DNA from: Ferrimonas sp048263965
GTDB lineage: Bacteria; Pseudomonadota; Gammaproteobacteria; Enterobacterales; Shewanellaceae
DNA: 64,000 nt
Direction: 5' to 3'
NCBI RefSeq assembly: GCF_048263965.1
Contig: NZ_JBLXDO010000008.1
Coordinates: 1-64,000, forward strand
The translations under genes and the position numbers were made by a program. This document shows positions 49,399 through 57,913 of the stretch, one piece after another (the stretch's first letter is position 1; the number at the start of each line of letters is the position of its first letter). The notes under the pieces are model-generated. The model did no database searches. It saw nothing but the letters and a program-made list of their open reading frames with translations, and had not been told where the DNA came from.

Positions 49399-50746
49399 TA
49401 TGAATCTCGTAGCATGGGGTGTACTCCCCTTCGAGCTTCATTCTACCTTGGCTGACAAAGGCCGCGAGCAGTTTATCCATCTTTTTCATGATGTTGGGAT
49501 CGCCATAGAGCTGGAATGCTCCCTTGGACCGAATCTGGGCCATCCCCTCCGGCTTCACGTTGCCGGCGACGATGCCGGAGAAGGCGCGACGCAGATCCGC
49601 GGCCAGCAGGGCCGGGTTTTTCTGAGGAACCAGGTTGAGGTTGGCCATGTTTTCATGGTCCGGTTCGAAAGGCAGCTGGAACTCCGGCTCGATCTTCAGG
49701 GACCAGTTGTAGGTGTAGGCATCGCCCATGTGGCGCCTGTGCTGTTTGACCACCGGCATCTGCTGCTTGAGGTGTTTGGCCACCTCTTCCGGATCGTCGA
49801 TGATGATCTGGTAGAGCTTCTGTGCCTCCTCCCCCAGGGTGGTGGCGATGAAGCGGTCTATCTCCTCGAAGTAGGCGGCGCTCTCAGCGGGACCGGTGAG
49901 GATCAGCGGCATGGGCTGATCGTTGTTGTCCCGGTGCAGCAGGATGCCGATGAGGTAGAGCAGCTCCTCCATGGTACCGGCGCCGCCGGGAAAGATGACG
50001 ATGGCGTGGCCGAGGCGGACAAAGGCCTCCAGACGCTTCTCGATGTCAGGCAGGATCACCAGCTCATTGACGATCTGGTTCGGCGGCTCCGCGGCGATGA
50101 TGGAGGGTTCGGTCAGTCCCACGAAGCGACCATCCTTGATTCGCTGTTTGGCGTGGGCGATGGCGGCCCCCTTCATGGGCCCCTCCATGGCGCCCGGGCC
50201 GCAGCCGGTGCAGATATTCAGCTCTCTGAGGCCCAGCTCGTAACCCACCTCCCGGGTGTACTGGAACTCACTGCGGCTGATGCTGTGGCCGCCCCAGCAC
50301 ACCACCATGTCCGGGGCCGCGTCGGCGGGCAGGGCCTTGGCATTGCGCAGGGTTTCGAACACCACGTTGGTGATGTGGTAGGAGTTGGTCAGGTTGATGT
50401 GGCGTATGCTGTCCAGACGGTCACCGATGTAGAGGATGTCCCGCAGCACCGCAAACAGGTGCTCCTGGATCCCCCGGATGATCTGGCCGTCGACAAAGGC
50501 CTGTGGGGGCGGGTTGGTCAGCTCCAGTTTGATGCCGCGCTCTCTTCTAAGAATGCGGATCTTGAATTCGCTGAACATGGCGAACAGCTGGGTGGTGTCG
50601 TCGGTGTGGGCTCCGGACGCCAGGACGGCGAGGGAGCAGTTGCGGTAAAGCTGATAGAGGTCCGAGGCGGCGCTCTCCTGCAACCGCGCCACTTCCAGCT
50701 GTGAAAGCTGCACCAGACTTCCCCTGGGCCTGATCTGTACCTGCAT
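49373..50746 (-). CDS. ppnN: Pyrimidine/purine nucleotide 5'-monophosphate nucleosidase PpnN
   Basis: PpnN (YgdH) splits nucleoside monophosphates to base and ribose 5-phosphate and is stimulated by (p)ppGpp in E. coli. The 457-residue product has the LOG-fold motif PGGAGTMEELLYL and the nucleotide-binding GCGPGAMEGPMKGAAIAHA. I chose ATG 50746, which follows AGGAGG by five bases. In E. coli ppnN and xni are close neighbours too. Confidence 0.94.
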   Translation of the reverse strand: MQVQIRPRGSLVQLSQLEVARLQESAASDLYQLYRNCSLAVLASGAHTDDTTQLFAMFSEFKIRILRRERGIKLELTNPPPQAFVDGQIIRGIQEHLFAVLRDILYIGDRLDSIRHINLTNSYHITNVVFETLRNAKALPADAAPDMVVCWGGHSISRSEFQYTREVGYELGLRELNICTGCGPGAMEGPMKGAAIAHAKQRIKDGRFVGLTEPSIIAAEPPNQIVNELVILPDIEKRLEAFVRLGHAIVIFPGGAGTMEELLYLIGILLHRDNNDQPMPLILTGPAESAAYFEEIDRFIATTLGEEAQKLYQIIIDDPEEVAKHLKQQMPVVKQHRRHMGDAYTYNWSLKIEPEFQLPFEPDHENMANLNLVPQKNPALLAADLRRAFSGIVAGNVKPEGMAQIRSKGAFQLYGDPNIMKKMDKLLAAFVSQGRMKLEGEYTPCYEIHNVRQSPAH

Positions 50747-50922
50747 GGGCACCTCCTATTGTTATTAGGGTTCGTTGAGCTTCGCTGCTTAGCTTGGCGT
50801 CAACGTCTATCGTCTGCGGTACCAAGGTGCTTGGAGGGTGTTGAAGGTGGCGGTGTCTGCGGGCAGTTTGGGGTTGGCCAAACTCTTGCCACCCAAGGTC
50901 ACCAAGTCCTGGAGGGGGCCAT

Positions 50923-50957
50923 AAAAAAAGGCCACCCGTCTAACTAGGATAGCCTTT
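50923..50957 (-). terminator. Terminator of the diguanylate cyclase gene
   Basis: On the minus strand AAAGGCTATCC pairs with GGGTGGCCTTT over 11 positions, two of them G-U, around a nine-base loop. Seven Ts follow. It lies 32 bases after the cyclase stop and before ppnN. Confidence 0.75.
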
Positions 50958-50988
50958 AATTTTCAATGCGCTATGGATTTATTATCCC

Positions 50989-52545
50989 TTAGTCGTCCAT
51001 CTCTACCTTGTCACGACCCTGACGTTTTGCCCGGTAGAGGGCGGCATCGGCGCGCTCGAAGGTCTCCTGAATGGTCTCATTGGCCCCCACTTTGGCGGCG
51101 CCGATGGAGACGGTGATGGAGAGTCTTTCATCGCGGAATTTGAAGGGTATCGCCTTGATTCGCTCGCGGATCCGGTTCAGTACCTGCTGGACCTGCTCCC
51201 TGTCCATGCCGGGCAGCAAAACCACAAACTCCTCGCCTCCGTAACGGGCGACAAACTCCTCTTTACGCAGGGAGTTCTTCAGTGCCATGGAGACCACCTG
51301 CAGGGTCTTGTCCCCTGTGGTGTGGCCAAAGTTGTCGTTGATGCTCTTGAAACGGTCGATATCCGCCACGGTGACCCACAGGTCATGGCCGTAACGCTTA
51401 AACTGACGGTAGGCGCGCTTGAGCTGCTCATCCAGGGCGGCGCGGTTGGGCAGCTGAGTCAGGGCATCCACCTGGTTCAGGCGCTGCTGCTCAATCAGCT
51501 TGTCCTTGTAGCTGGCGGCTTCAGCGGTGAGGCTGTTTATCTCCGCCTGCATCTTCTGCATGCTCTGCTTCATTGCCAGGAACTCGTTCTGCTCCTGGGC
51601 ATCGCGCTTGGCCAGTTGCTGACGGATAAAGGTCAGCTCATTGACCACCTGGGCTTTCAGGGTTTGCAGGTCGCCGGCGTCGGAGACCTGGTCGCTGAAC
51701 TGGCCCATGTGGCTGTTCAGTTTCTGGTTGAACGCCTTGCTGGACTTGTAGCTGTTGCTGGTGGCCTGCCAATTCTCTCCCATGGCCTGTCGAACCACGG
51801 AGAGGGAGTCGGTGATGGCGGCCAGGAACTGTTGGGAAGCACTCTTCTCCTTGGCCATCTCGGCCACCAGGATATTCAGTACCTGACTGTAGGCTTCCAG
51901 CAGCTGGTCCACCTGCACGTCACCACTGAGCATCGCCTTGATGGCGTTGATCTCCTCGCCATACTGGCTGGGGAACTCGATCTCGGACAGGAGCTGGGCC
52001 AGTTCATGGGCCAGCTGGCGGTGCTTGGGAGTGGTGGGGATGCGATCCTCTTTGGCGAGGCGCTCCTGCAGCAGTTGTTCATAGTATTTAACCAGCTGTT
52101 CCACCCGGGGAATGATCTCCCACACGGTGTGAATCGGTTTCTGGATATCCTGCTGGTAGTACTTGATTTCGCGTTTGAGCTTTTCCGGGATGCCACTCAG
52201 GCTGGAGAGTTGGCGAGCCAGCTGTTGAATCGATTGCTGGTTATGCTCGATTTCCCGTTGGGTATTTTGGTACTGAGTCTGAAGAGCCCGGCTCAGCTCA
52301 CCCATTTCGGGCAGGGCGTTGTCGAGATTATTGGGATCGGAAAGTTGTTGACGGATTTTGGCCAGACGGTTGTCCAGCTCCAGGTTCTGCCCTTTGCAAC
52401 ACAGGCCCAGGCGCATGGAGAATTGAATCAGTCCCTGAAGCTGTTTGGCGCGTACGTCTTCGAGATCCTGCTGCTCTTTGCGTACTTTATCTAGCTTTTT
52501 CTGCATATGCTCCAGCTGAGATTTGGCGTCAGTGACCATATTCAT
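50989..52545 (-). CDS. Diguanylate cyclase with coiled-coil N-terminus
   Basis: The C-terminal third is a GGDEF domain that makes cyclic di-GMP from two GTP. The signature is RYGGEEFVVLL (GGEEF at residues 436-440), preceded by DIDRFKSINDNFGHTTGDK. The usual inhibitory RxxD site is RKEE here, so product feedback may be lost. The N-terminal 340 residues have no membrane helix; they are rich in Q, L and E with long heptad-like stretches (MQKKLDKVRKEQQDLEDV) and end in a coiled coil just before the catalytic domain. There is no PAS, GAF or receiver domain. The gene stands alone. Confidence 0.88.
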   Translation of the reverse strand: MNMVTDAKSQLEHMQKKLDKVRKEQQDLEDVRAKQLQGLIQFSMRLGLCCKGQNLELDNRLAKIRQQLSDPNNLDNALPEMGELSRALQTQYQNTQREIEHNQQSIQQLARQLSSLSGIPEKLKREIKYYQQDIQKPIHTVWEIIPRVEQLVKYYEQLLQERLAKEDRIPTTPKHRQLAHELAQLLSEIEFPSQYGEEINAIKAMLSGDVQVDQLLEAYSQVLNILVAEMAKEKSASQQFLAAITDSLSVVRQAMGENWQATSNSYKSSKAFNQKLNSHMGQFSDQVSDAGDLQTLKAQVVNELTFIRQQLAKRDAQEQNEFLAMKQSMQKMQAEINSLTAEAASYKDKLIEQQRLNQVDALTQLPNRAALDEQLKRAYRQFKRYGHDLWVTVADIDRFKSINDNFGHTTGDKTLQVVSMALKNSLRKEEFVARYGGEEFVVLLPGMDREQVQQVLNRIRERIKAIPFKFRDERLSITVSIGAAKVGANETIQETFERADAALYRAKRQGRDKVEMDD

Positions 52546-53026
52546 TCGCGTTTGCTACCTTCAATCCGCCCAGCCCTGTGATTGTTTTAAAAGTGGTTTC
52601 GTTTTTGGAAGGGCTCAGTGTGTATCGTAGCGGCTTTGTTTTTAAGTGCAAGAGGGCTTTTGCCAAAGACTTTTTAAAATTTGGTTATTGCGAATTCGGT
52701 GTCGTTCTTGTTGAGCCAAAGTCAGGAAAAACCGCTCATCGAATAACATTTTCGCTACATTTCGTCGGGTGTGACTGTGATTTACAGGCGATTCTAATGT
52801 TAAGGAAAGATGACAACTCAGTTTTAGCGAGGGAACGCTAACTGCAAAAATGAGCTTCTATGCTTAGGGCTGAGCTGCACCGGGTCAGGGATGATGTCTG
52901 CATAAATATGCAGCAAGTTTCCCAGTTTGACACAAAGATTGACAGTTGAGGTCTCCACCTCAGCACCGGGCCGCTGATATACTCCGGCGCCCACCAGGAA
53001 GAGAATCGGTTAAAAAAGGATTATCA
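52546..53026. other. Intergenic, A+T-rich control region
   Basis: This 481-base stretch between two divergent genes is visibly richer in A and T than its neighbours. It must hold the promoters of the diguanylate cyclase (left) and the M61 peptidase (right). I see a perfect inverted repeat CTGCATA-AA-TATGCAG (52898-52913) and two TTGACA hexamers (52927-52932, 52939-52944) without a -10 box at the right distance. A frame of 87 codons (52578-52841) lacks a ribosome binding site and any motif, so I do not call it. Confidence 0.5.
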
Positions 53027-54808
53027 ATGCGTTTTGTTCTTGGCACCCTGGCACTGGCGACCCTTTCGGCCCAGGCACAGGTCCAGTACGGGGTTGAACT
53101 GACCCAGCCTCAACACCATCTGGCCACCATTACTGCCGAGTTTCCCCGGCAGCAAGCCGGCAACTTCGAGTTTCAATTGCCGGACTGGCGAACCGGGCGT
53201 TACCAGTTGCTGCCCCTGGCCGATGGCATTCGCCGTCTCGAGGTCACCGACGCCGATGGCCACCCCTTGCCCGTCATCAAGGTTAATCGCAGCCGCTGGG
53301 CTGTCACCTTGACAGAGGCAACCAAAGTGAGTGTTCGCTATCAGCTCTATGCTAATGAACTGGGTGATCGCACTCGTCATATTGATGACAGCCATGCCTA
53401 CCTGGACGCCTCGGCCACCTTCGTTTACAGCCCGGAGTTGCGTGACCAGCCGGTGTCTGTGTCGCTGTCTGTTCCCGGCAGCTGGCGCAGTGTGTCCGGC
53501 ATGGTGTCCCCCGAGCCTCACCGTTTCACCGCTGACAACTACGACGTATTGGTGGACAGTCCCATCGAGACCGGTGAGCACAGTAGTCAGAGTTTCCGGC
53601 AGGATGGTCGCGATTATGAGGTGGTGTTCTGGGGTGAGGGCAACTACGACCAGCAGCAGATCATCGAGGATCTGCAGAAGCTGGTGGCCGAAGGGGGCAA
53701 GCTTTGGGGAGGTTACCCCTTCGAACGTTATGTGTTCATGGTGCACGCCACCAGCGGTGCCAGTGGTGCCACCGAACACCTCAACTCCACGGTGATCCAG
53801 CGGCCCAGATACCGTTTCCACAAGCGCAAAGACTATGTGGGTTTCCTCAGTCTGGCCTCCCATGAGTTTATCCACACCTGGAATGTAAAGGCCTACCGGC
53901 CTCAGGGGCTGGTGCCCTACGACTACCAGAGTGAGAACTACACCCGGTTGCTGTGGCTGGCGGAGGGTTCTACCAGCTATTTTCAGAAGCAGCTGCTTCT
54001 CAGTGCCGGGTTGATCAGCCCACAGGAGTTTCTCGAAGATCTGGCGAAACGCATCGAGCGCAGTGAGACCAAACCCGGCGCCCAGGTGCAGAGTGTGGCC
54101 CAGGCCAGCGTCGATAACTGGATCGCCACCGGCGGTGACTACGCCCGCAACCACAGCGTCAACATCTATTCCGAGGGCTACCTGGCTTCCCTCTCCCTGG
54201 ATCTGGAGATGATTCGCCGCAGTGACGCCAAGCACCACTACCGTCAGTTGCACCGCTATCTGTATGAGCACCACCGTTTGCCAAAATCCTTCTCCGAGCA
54301 GGATGTGCTGGCTGGGCTGAAGGCGGTGACCGGCAGTGATTTCAGTGATTGGTGGCAACAGACCATAGATTCCCCCTTCCAGCCCGATTTCGATGCCATG
54401 CTGACTCAGCTGGGATTGGAGCGAGCTCCTCAGGAGAAGCCCGAGCAGGTGGATCTGGGGCTGGAGATCACAGAGGAGAAAGGGCTGGCCAAGGTCACCC
54501 ATGTGAGGCGCGAGGGCGCGGCCTGGCAAGGCGGGGTCACCACAGGGGATCAACTGGTGGCCATCAACGGCATGCGTCTGCTGCCCAGCCAGTGGCAGGA
54601 TCGCCTGTCGGAGTTGCCCCTGGATACCCCGGTGACCCTGACCCTGTTCCGTCGTGACCGATTGATGGAGCTGGCGATTAAACCCGGCACTCAGCAGGCG
54701 GGTAAACTGAAGCTGCAGCCGATGATTGACGCCAGTGAGGCCCAGAGGCGGGCCTTCGAAGCCTGGGCCGGCGTAAAGTGGCCTTTCGACTCGAAAGAGG
54801 AGCAGTAA
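53027..54808 (+). CDS. M61-family metallopeptidase with PDZ domain
   Basis: A 593-residue exported aminopeptidase of the glycyl-aminopeptidase (M61) family. The short signal peptide ends near LSAQAQ. Zinc ligands are in SHEFIHTWN (HEFIH, residues 279-283) and, downstream, Glu in WLAEGSTSYF. The last 110 residues form a PDZ domain (GLAKVTHVRREGAAWQGGV, then GDQLVAINGMRLL). AAAAAAGGA lies just before ATG 53027. Substrate unknown; a role in peptide use or envelope protein processing is plausible. Confidence 0.88.
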   Translation: MRFVLGTLALATLSAQAQVQYGVELTQPQHHLATITAEFPRQQAGNFEFQLPDWRTGRYQLLPLADGIRRLEVTDADGHPLPVIKVNRSRWAVTLTEATKVSVRYQLYANELGDRTRHIDDSHAYLDASATFVYSPELRDQPVSVSLSVPGSWRSVSGMVSPEPHRFTADNYDVLVDSPIETGEHSSQSFRQDGRDYEVVFWGEGNYDQQQIIEDLQKLVAEGGKLWGGYPFERYVFMVHATSGASGATEHLNSTVIQRPRYRFHKRKDYVGFLSLASHEFIHTWNVKAYRPQGLVPYDYQSENYTRLLWLAEGSTSYFQKQLLLSAGLISPQEFLEDLAKRIERSETKPGAQVQSVAQASVDNWIATGGDYARNHSVNIYSEGYLASLSLDLEMIRRSDAKHHYRQLHRYLYEHHRLPKSFSEQDVLAGLKAVTGSDFSDWWQQTIDSPFQPDFDAMLTQLGLERAPQEKPEQVDLGLEITEEKGLAKVTHVRREGAAWQGGVTTGDQLVAINGMRLLPSQWQDRLSELPLDTPVTLTLFRRDRLMELAIKPGTQQAGKLKLQPMIDASEAQRRAFEAWAGVKWPFDSKEEQ

Positions 54809-54812
54809 AAAG

Positions 54813-54842
54813 AGAAAGGGCGGGGATATCCCCGCCCTTTCT
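54813..54842. terminator. Bidirectional terminator between the M61 gene and rdgC
   Basis: AGAAAGGGCGGGG and CCCCGCCCTTTCT form a 13-bp stem around ATAT. On the minus strand CTTTTT follows. It lies between two converging genes. Confidence 0.82.
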
Positions 54843-54887
54843 GATTCTGCCTTAGAGCTTCACCATGTGAAGGCTCGGACAGTGGTA

Positions 54888-55802
54888 TTACACCTTCTCC
54901 TGCTCCACCCCTCCCAGGGCGGCAAACAGGTCGGGCAGGAAGCCGGTGAGTTCTCCGCACATCAGGGCGAAGTCGGCATCCAGACGAGCGGCCAACTCCT
55001 CCTTGTCGAATTCACTGTTCTGATCGCGGATCTCTTCGCTGAACTTCAGGCGCTTCACCGACAGGTCCGCACCCAGCACCAGGGAGAGGATATCCCGGTA
55101 CTCCAGGGCGATCTTGGTGACTTCCAGCCCCTGTTCGATGTGGGCGGTCACCTCATCACTGTTGAGAGCCATCTGTTTTACGGCAACGCTGCCGCCATCT
55201 TCCAGAGGGCTCTTGAGGGTGGCTTCATCCAGCATGGTGAACCCTTCGCCGACGTGGCCACGAGTGACCCATTCGGTCATGGATTCCTCGGGCAGGCGGG
55301 TCATGCTCACCGGAGCGATGGGCAGAGAGCCGATCGCCTTGCGGATCAGGCTCAGCAGCTCTTCAGCCTTGGTGTGGCTGGTGGCTTCCACCAGCACCAG
55401 CTGCAGCGGGGCCAGAATCAGCGCTCGGGTGCGGCTTTTACGGCTGAAGGCGCGGGGCAGCAGGGTATGGACGATCTCATCCTTGATGCTGTCCTTCTCC
55501 TTCTTGGTGACCTTACGGCCCTGTTCATCCTCGATCAGGCTGACTTTCTGCTCCAGCTCTTCGCGGATAACCGCAGCCGGGAGCATCTTCTCCTCCTTCT
55601 CAATGGCCAGCAACAGGTTGCCCTGGGCACTGTGCACCAGGCTGTCACCGACCTTGCCCAGGGGCTTGACGAACCCCAGCTTGCTGATGTCCTGGCTGCC
55701 GGCGGGTTTGAACACGAAGGGTTCCAGCTGCTGTTCCAGCTCATCGGCATCCCACTGGGTGGGTTTGGTGAGACGGTAGAGCAGCAAATTCTTAAACCAC
55801 AT
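54888..55802 (-). CDS. rdgC: Recombination-associated protein RdgC
   Basis: RdgC is a ring-shaped DNA-binding protein that limits RecA loading. The 304-residue product starts MWFKNLLLYRLT, the diagnostic N-terminus, and contains FVPLGK-type and ISKLGFVKPLGKVGD segments plus the central TEWVTRGHVGEGFTML. Length is that of E. coli RdgC (303). The stop is preceded by AALGGVEQEKV. No neighbour shares its direction. Confidence 0.95.
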   Translation of the reverse strand: MWFKNLLLYRLTKPTQWDADELEQQLEPFVFKPAGSQDISKLGFVKPLGKVGDSLVHSAQGNLLLAIEKEEKMLPAAVIREELEQKVSLIEDEQGRKVTKKEKDSIKDEIVHTLLPRAFSRKSRTRALILAPLQLVLVEATSHTKAEELLSLIRKAIGSLPIAPVSMTRLPEESMTEWVTRGHVGEGFTMLDEATLKSPLEDGGSVAVKQMALNSDEVTAHIEQGLEVTKIALEYRDILSLVLGADLSVKRLKFSEEIRDQNSEFDKEELAARLDADFALMCGELTGFLPDLFAALGGVEQEKV

Positions 55803-55950
55803 GGCGTTGTCCTGACTATGGGATGGGAATGGCCCGCCAGTGTATTGGCAACGCCCCTCTCGGGCAAGGGATAGCAAAGGACAGAAAGAGAGGCGTGCTG
55901 CATCAGTGGGGCTGAACAGGGTTCCCTATAGGCTTAGAGCAGATGCTTCA

Positions 55951-56016
55951 GTGCAACAAAACTGTCATATGCCCCTGTAAATACGCAATAAAACTGTCAC
56001 ACCCGGCTCGTACACT
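55951..56016 (+). promoter_or_regulatory. Pho-box-type promoter of the porin
   Basis: Two PhoB-type sites lie 32 bases apart: GTGCAAC-AAAA-CTGTCAT (55951-55968) and ACGCAAT-AAAA-CTGTCAC (55983-56000). Each has a perfect right half against CTGTCAT/C and a partial left half. A -10 box, TACACT, begins at 56011, ten bases past the second site; the same gap is seen at phoB and pstS. There is no -35 box, as expected when PhoB replaces it. Confidence 0.7.
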
Positions 56017-56066
56017 GCGTCCATCAAAAAACAAGACAGCCCAATTTGTTGACAAGGAAACCTGAG

Positions 56067-56990
56067 ATGAACCTGACCAAACCCACCCTGATTGCCGCCC
56101 TGGTGGCTGCCGTTCTGCCCATGACTGCTGCCGCTGATGCCGTGACTGTATACGGTAAGATGAACGTCACTGTTGACAGCTTCGACGTAGATGGTGAGAG
56201 CACCACAGGCGTTCATTCCAACGCGTCTCGCCTGGGTGTTAAGGGTGCTTTTGAACTGAGCCCCTCTCTGGAAGCTTTCTACACCATCGAGTACGAAGTC
56301 GATACCGGTGATGACGTGAAAGAGAACTTCAAGGCGCGTAACCAGTTCGTCGGTCTGCGTGGCGGTTTCGGTGCCATCTCCGTGGGTCGTAACGACACCA
56401 TGCTGAAGAAGTCCCAGGGTAAGGTTGATCTGTTCGGCGACCTGGCGGGTGATATTAAGAACTTGTTCAAAGGTGAAAACCGGATGGAGCAGACCGTCAC
56501 CTACATGACCCCCTCCATGGGCGGCTTCAAGTTTGGCGCCACCTACGTCGCTGAAGAGTCCTCCAGCCAGAAAAACGGCGATGACGGTTTCTCCCTGGCG
56601 GCCATGTATGGCGACGCCAAGCTGAAGAAGTCGCCGTACTATGCCTCTGTGGCGTACGACACCGACGTGAAAGGCTTCGACAACATCCTGCGTGCCACGG
56701 TGCAGGGCAAGATCGGTGACTTCAAACTGGGCGCCATCTACCAGGACCAGGAAGAGGCCGGTAAGGACAGCATCGACGGCTTCATGGTGAGCGGTGCCTA
56801 CAAGCTCAACGCCGTCACCCTGAAAGCCCAGTTCCAGGATATGGACACCAAGGGGGACGCCATCTCCATCGGTGCCGACTACAAGCTGGGTAAGCCCACC
56901 AAGTTGTTTGCCTACTACACCCAGCGCGACCTGGAGTCTGCGTCCAGCACCGACGACTACATCGGCGTGGGTCTTGAGCACAAATTCTAA
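56067..56990 (+). CDS. Outer-membrane porin, phosphate-regulated
   Basis: A 307-residue Gram-negative porin. The signal peptide ends at AAADAVTVYGKMN, the normal start of the barrel. SRLGVKGAFEL, FVGLRGGFGAISVGR (loop-3 approach) and the terminal aromatic residue in GVGLEHKF are porin marks. Charged loops are rich in Lys and Asp. It is likely a functional counterpart of PhoE, since its promoter carries Pho sites and phoBR follow. AAGGAA precedes ATG 56067. A strong terminator ends it before phoB. Confidence 0.88.
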   Translation: MNLTKPTLIAALVAAVLPMTAAADAVTVYGKMNVTVDSFDVDGESTTGVHSNASRLGVKGAFELSPSLEAFYTIEYEVDTGDDVKENFKARNQFVGLRGGFGAISVGRNDTMLKKSQGKVDLFGDLAGDIKNLFKGENRMEQTVTYMTPSMGGFKFGATYVAEESSSQKNGDDGFSLAAMYGDAKLKKSPYYASVAYDTDVKGFDNILRATVQGKIGDFKLGAIYQDQEEAGKDSIDGFMVSGAYKLNAVTLKAQFQDMDTKGDAISIGADYKLGKPTKLFAYYTQRDLESASSTDDYIGVGLEHKF

Positions 56991-57020
56991 GTTAAAAAAT
57001 GCTTACAGAGTTATCTGCTG

Positions 57021-57045
57021 AAAAGGGGCCGCAAGGCCCCTTTTT
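57021..57045 (+). terminator. Terminator of the porin gene
   Basis: AAAGGGGCC and GGCCCCTTT pair around GCAA, followed by TTTTT. It separates porin from phoB transcription. Confidence 0.88.
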
Positions 57046-57065
57046 AATTGACTCTTCGTTCAGCT

Positions 57066-57099
57066 ACGTCATATTTCTGTAATAACACTGACCCATACT
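57066..57099 (+). promoter_or_regulatory. Pho box and -10 of phoB
   Basis: ACGTCAT-ATTT-CTGTAAT (57066-57083) matches the Pho box at 11 of its 14 half-site positions with an AT-rich spacer. CATACT begins ten bases later (57094-57099). This fits PhoB autoregulation as known in E. coli. Confidence 0.75.
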
Positions 57100-57135
57100 C
57101 TCCTCAGTCAATTTATGATGGAGCATAGCAAGGTA

Positions 57136-57825
57136 ATGACTGCCCGCATCTTAATCGTCGAAGATGAATCAGCCATTCGCGAGATGCTGACCTTTGTCCT
57201 GGAGCAACATGGTTTCCAGGCCGTCAGCGCCGAAGACTTTGAACAGGGAGTTCAAAAGCTGGTCGAGCCCTTCCCGGATCTGGTCCTGCTGGACTGGATG
57301 CTGCCCGGTGGCAGTGGCATTCAGTTGGCTAAGCAGATGCGCAGCCAGGAGATCACCCGACAGATCCCCATCATCATGCTCACCGCCCGTGGTGAGGAGG
57401 AGGACAGGGTGCGTGGCCTGGAGGTGGGTGCCGATGATTACATGACCAAGCCCTTTTCGCCTAAGGAGCTGGTGGCCCGCATCAAGGCGGTTCTGCGCCG
57501 CAGTGCGCCCACTCGGCTGGAGGAGACCATCGAGGTTCGCGGCCTTAAGCTCGACCCGGTCAGTCACAGGGTCAGCGTCGAGGATGAGCAACTGGATATG
57601 GGCCCCACCGAGTTCCGCCTGCTTCACTTCTTTATGACCCACCCCGAACGGGTCTACAGCAGAGAACAACTGCTGGACAATGTTTGGGGAACCAATGTAT
57701 ATGTTGAGGATCGCACCGTGGATGTTCACATCCGCCGGTTGAGGAAGGCGATACAGGCCAAGGGGCACGACGCTCTGATTCAGACGGTTCGAGGAGCGGG
57801 GTACCGTTTCTCAACCAAGGTGTAG
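57136..57825 (+). CDS. phoB: Phosphate regulon response regulator PhoB
   Basis: PhoB activates phosphate-starvation genes when phosphorylated by PhoR. The 229-residue product has the receiver domain with Asp53 in LVLLDWMLPGGSG and the Lys in TKPFSPKEL, and a winged-helix DNA-binding domain (GPTEFRLLHFFM, then VDVHIRRLRKAI). I use ATG 57136 (MTARILIVEDE), which gives the same length as E. coli PhoB. The longer frame beginning at 57115 adds seven residues without support. Confidence 0.95.
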   Translation: MTARILIVEDESAIREMLTFVLEQHGFQAVSAEDFEQGVQKLVEPFPDLVLLDWMLPGGSGIQLAKQMRSQEITRQIPIIMLTARGEEEDRVRGLEVGADDYMTKPFSPKELVARIKAVLRRSAPTRLEETIEVRGLKLDPVSHRVSVEDEQLDMGPTEFRLLHFFMTHPERVYSREQLLDNVWGTNVYVEDRTVDVHIRRLRKAIQAKGHDALIQTVRGAGYRFSTKV

Positions 57826-57844
57826 AGTCCCCCCTGCACCCAGG

Positions 57845-57883
57845 ACCCATTGCCCTGCGTATATCGATGGCAATGGGTTTTTT
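57845..57883 (+). terminator. Terminator or attenuator between phoB and phoR
   Basis: ACCCATTGCC and GGCAATGGGT form a 10-bp stem around a 14-base loop, followed directly by six Ts. It lies between two genes that normally form one operon, so it may lower the amount of phoR transcript rather than stop it fully. Confidence 0.7.
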
Positions 57884-57913
57884 GTATTAAGACCTCTGTG
57901 TAAGGCAGATTGA

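Noticed and set aside
52578..52841. 87-codon frame in the A+T-rich intergenic region
   Set aside because: No ribosome binding site and no recognisable motif; it overlaps the expected promoter region of the diguanylate cyclase.
52927..52944. Two TTGACA hexamers as -35 boxes for the M61 peptidase
   Set aside because: The nearest TATACT (52978-52983) is 33 bases or more away, too far for a sigma-70 promoter.
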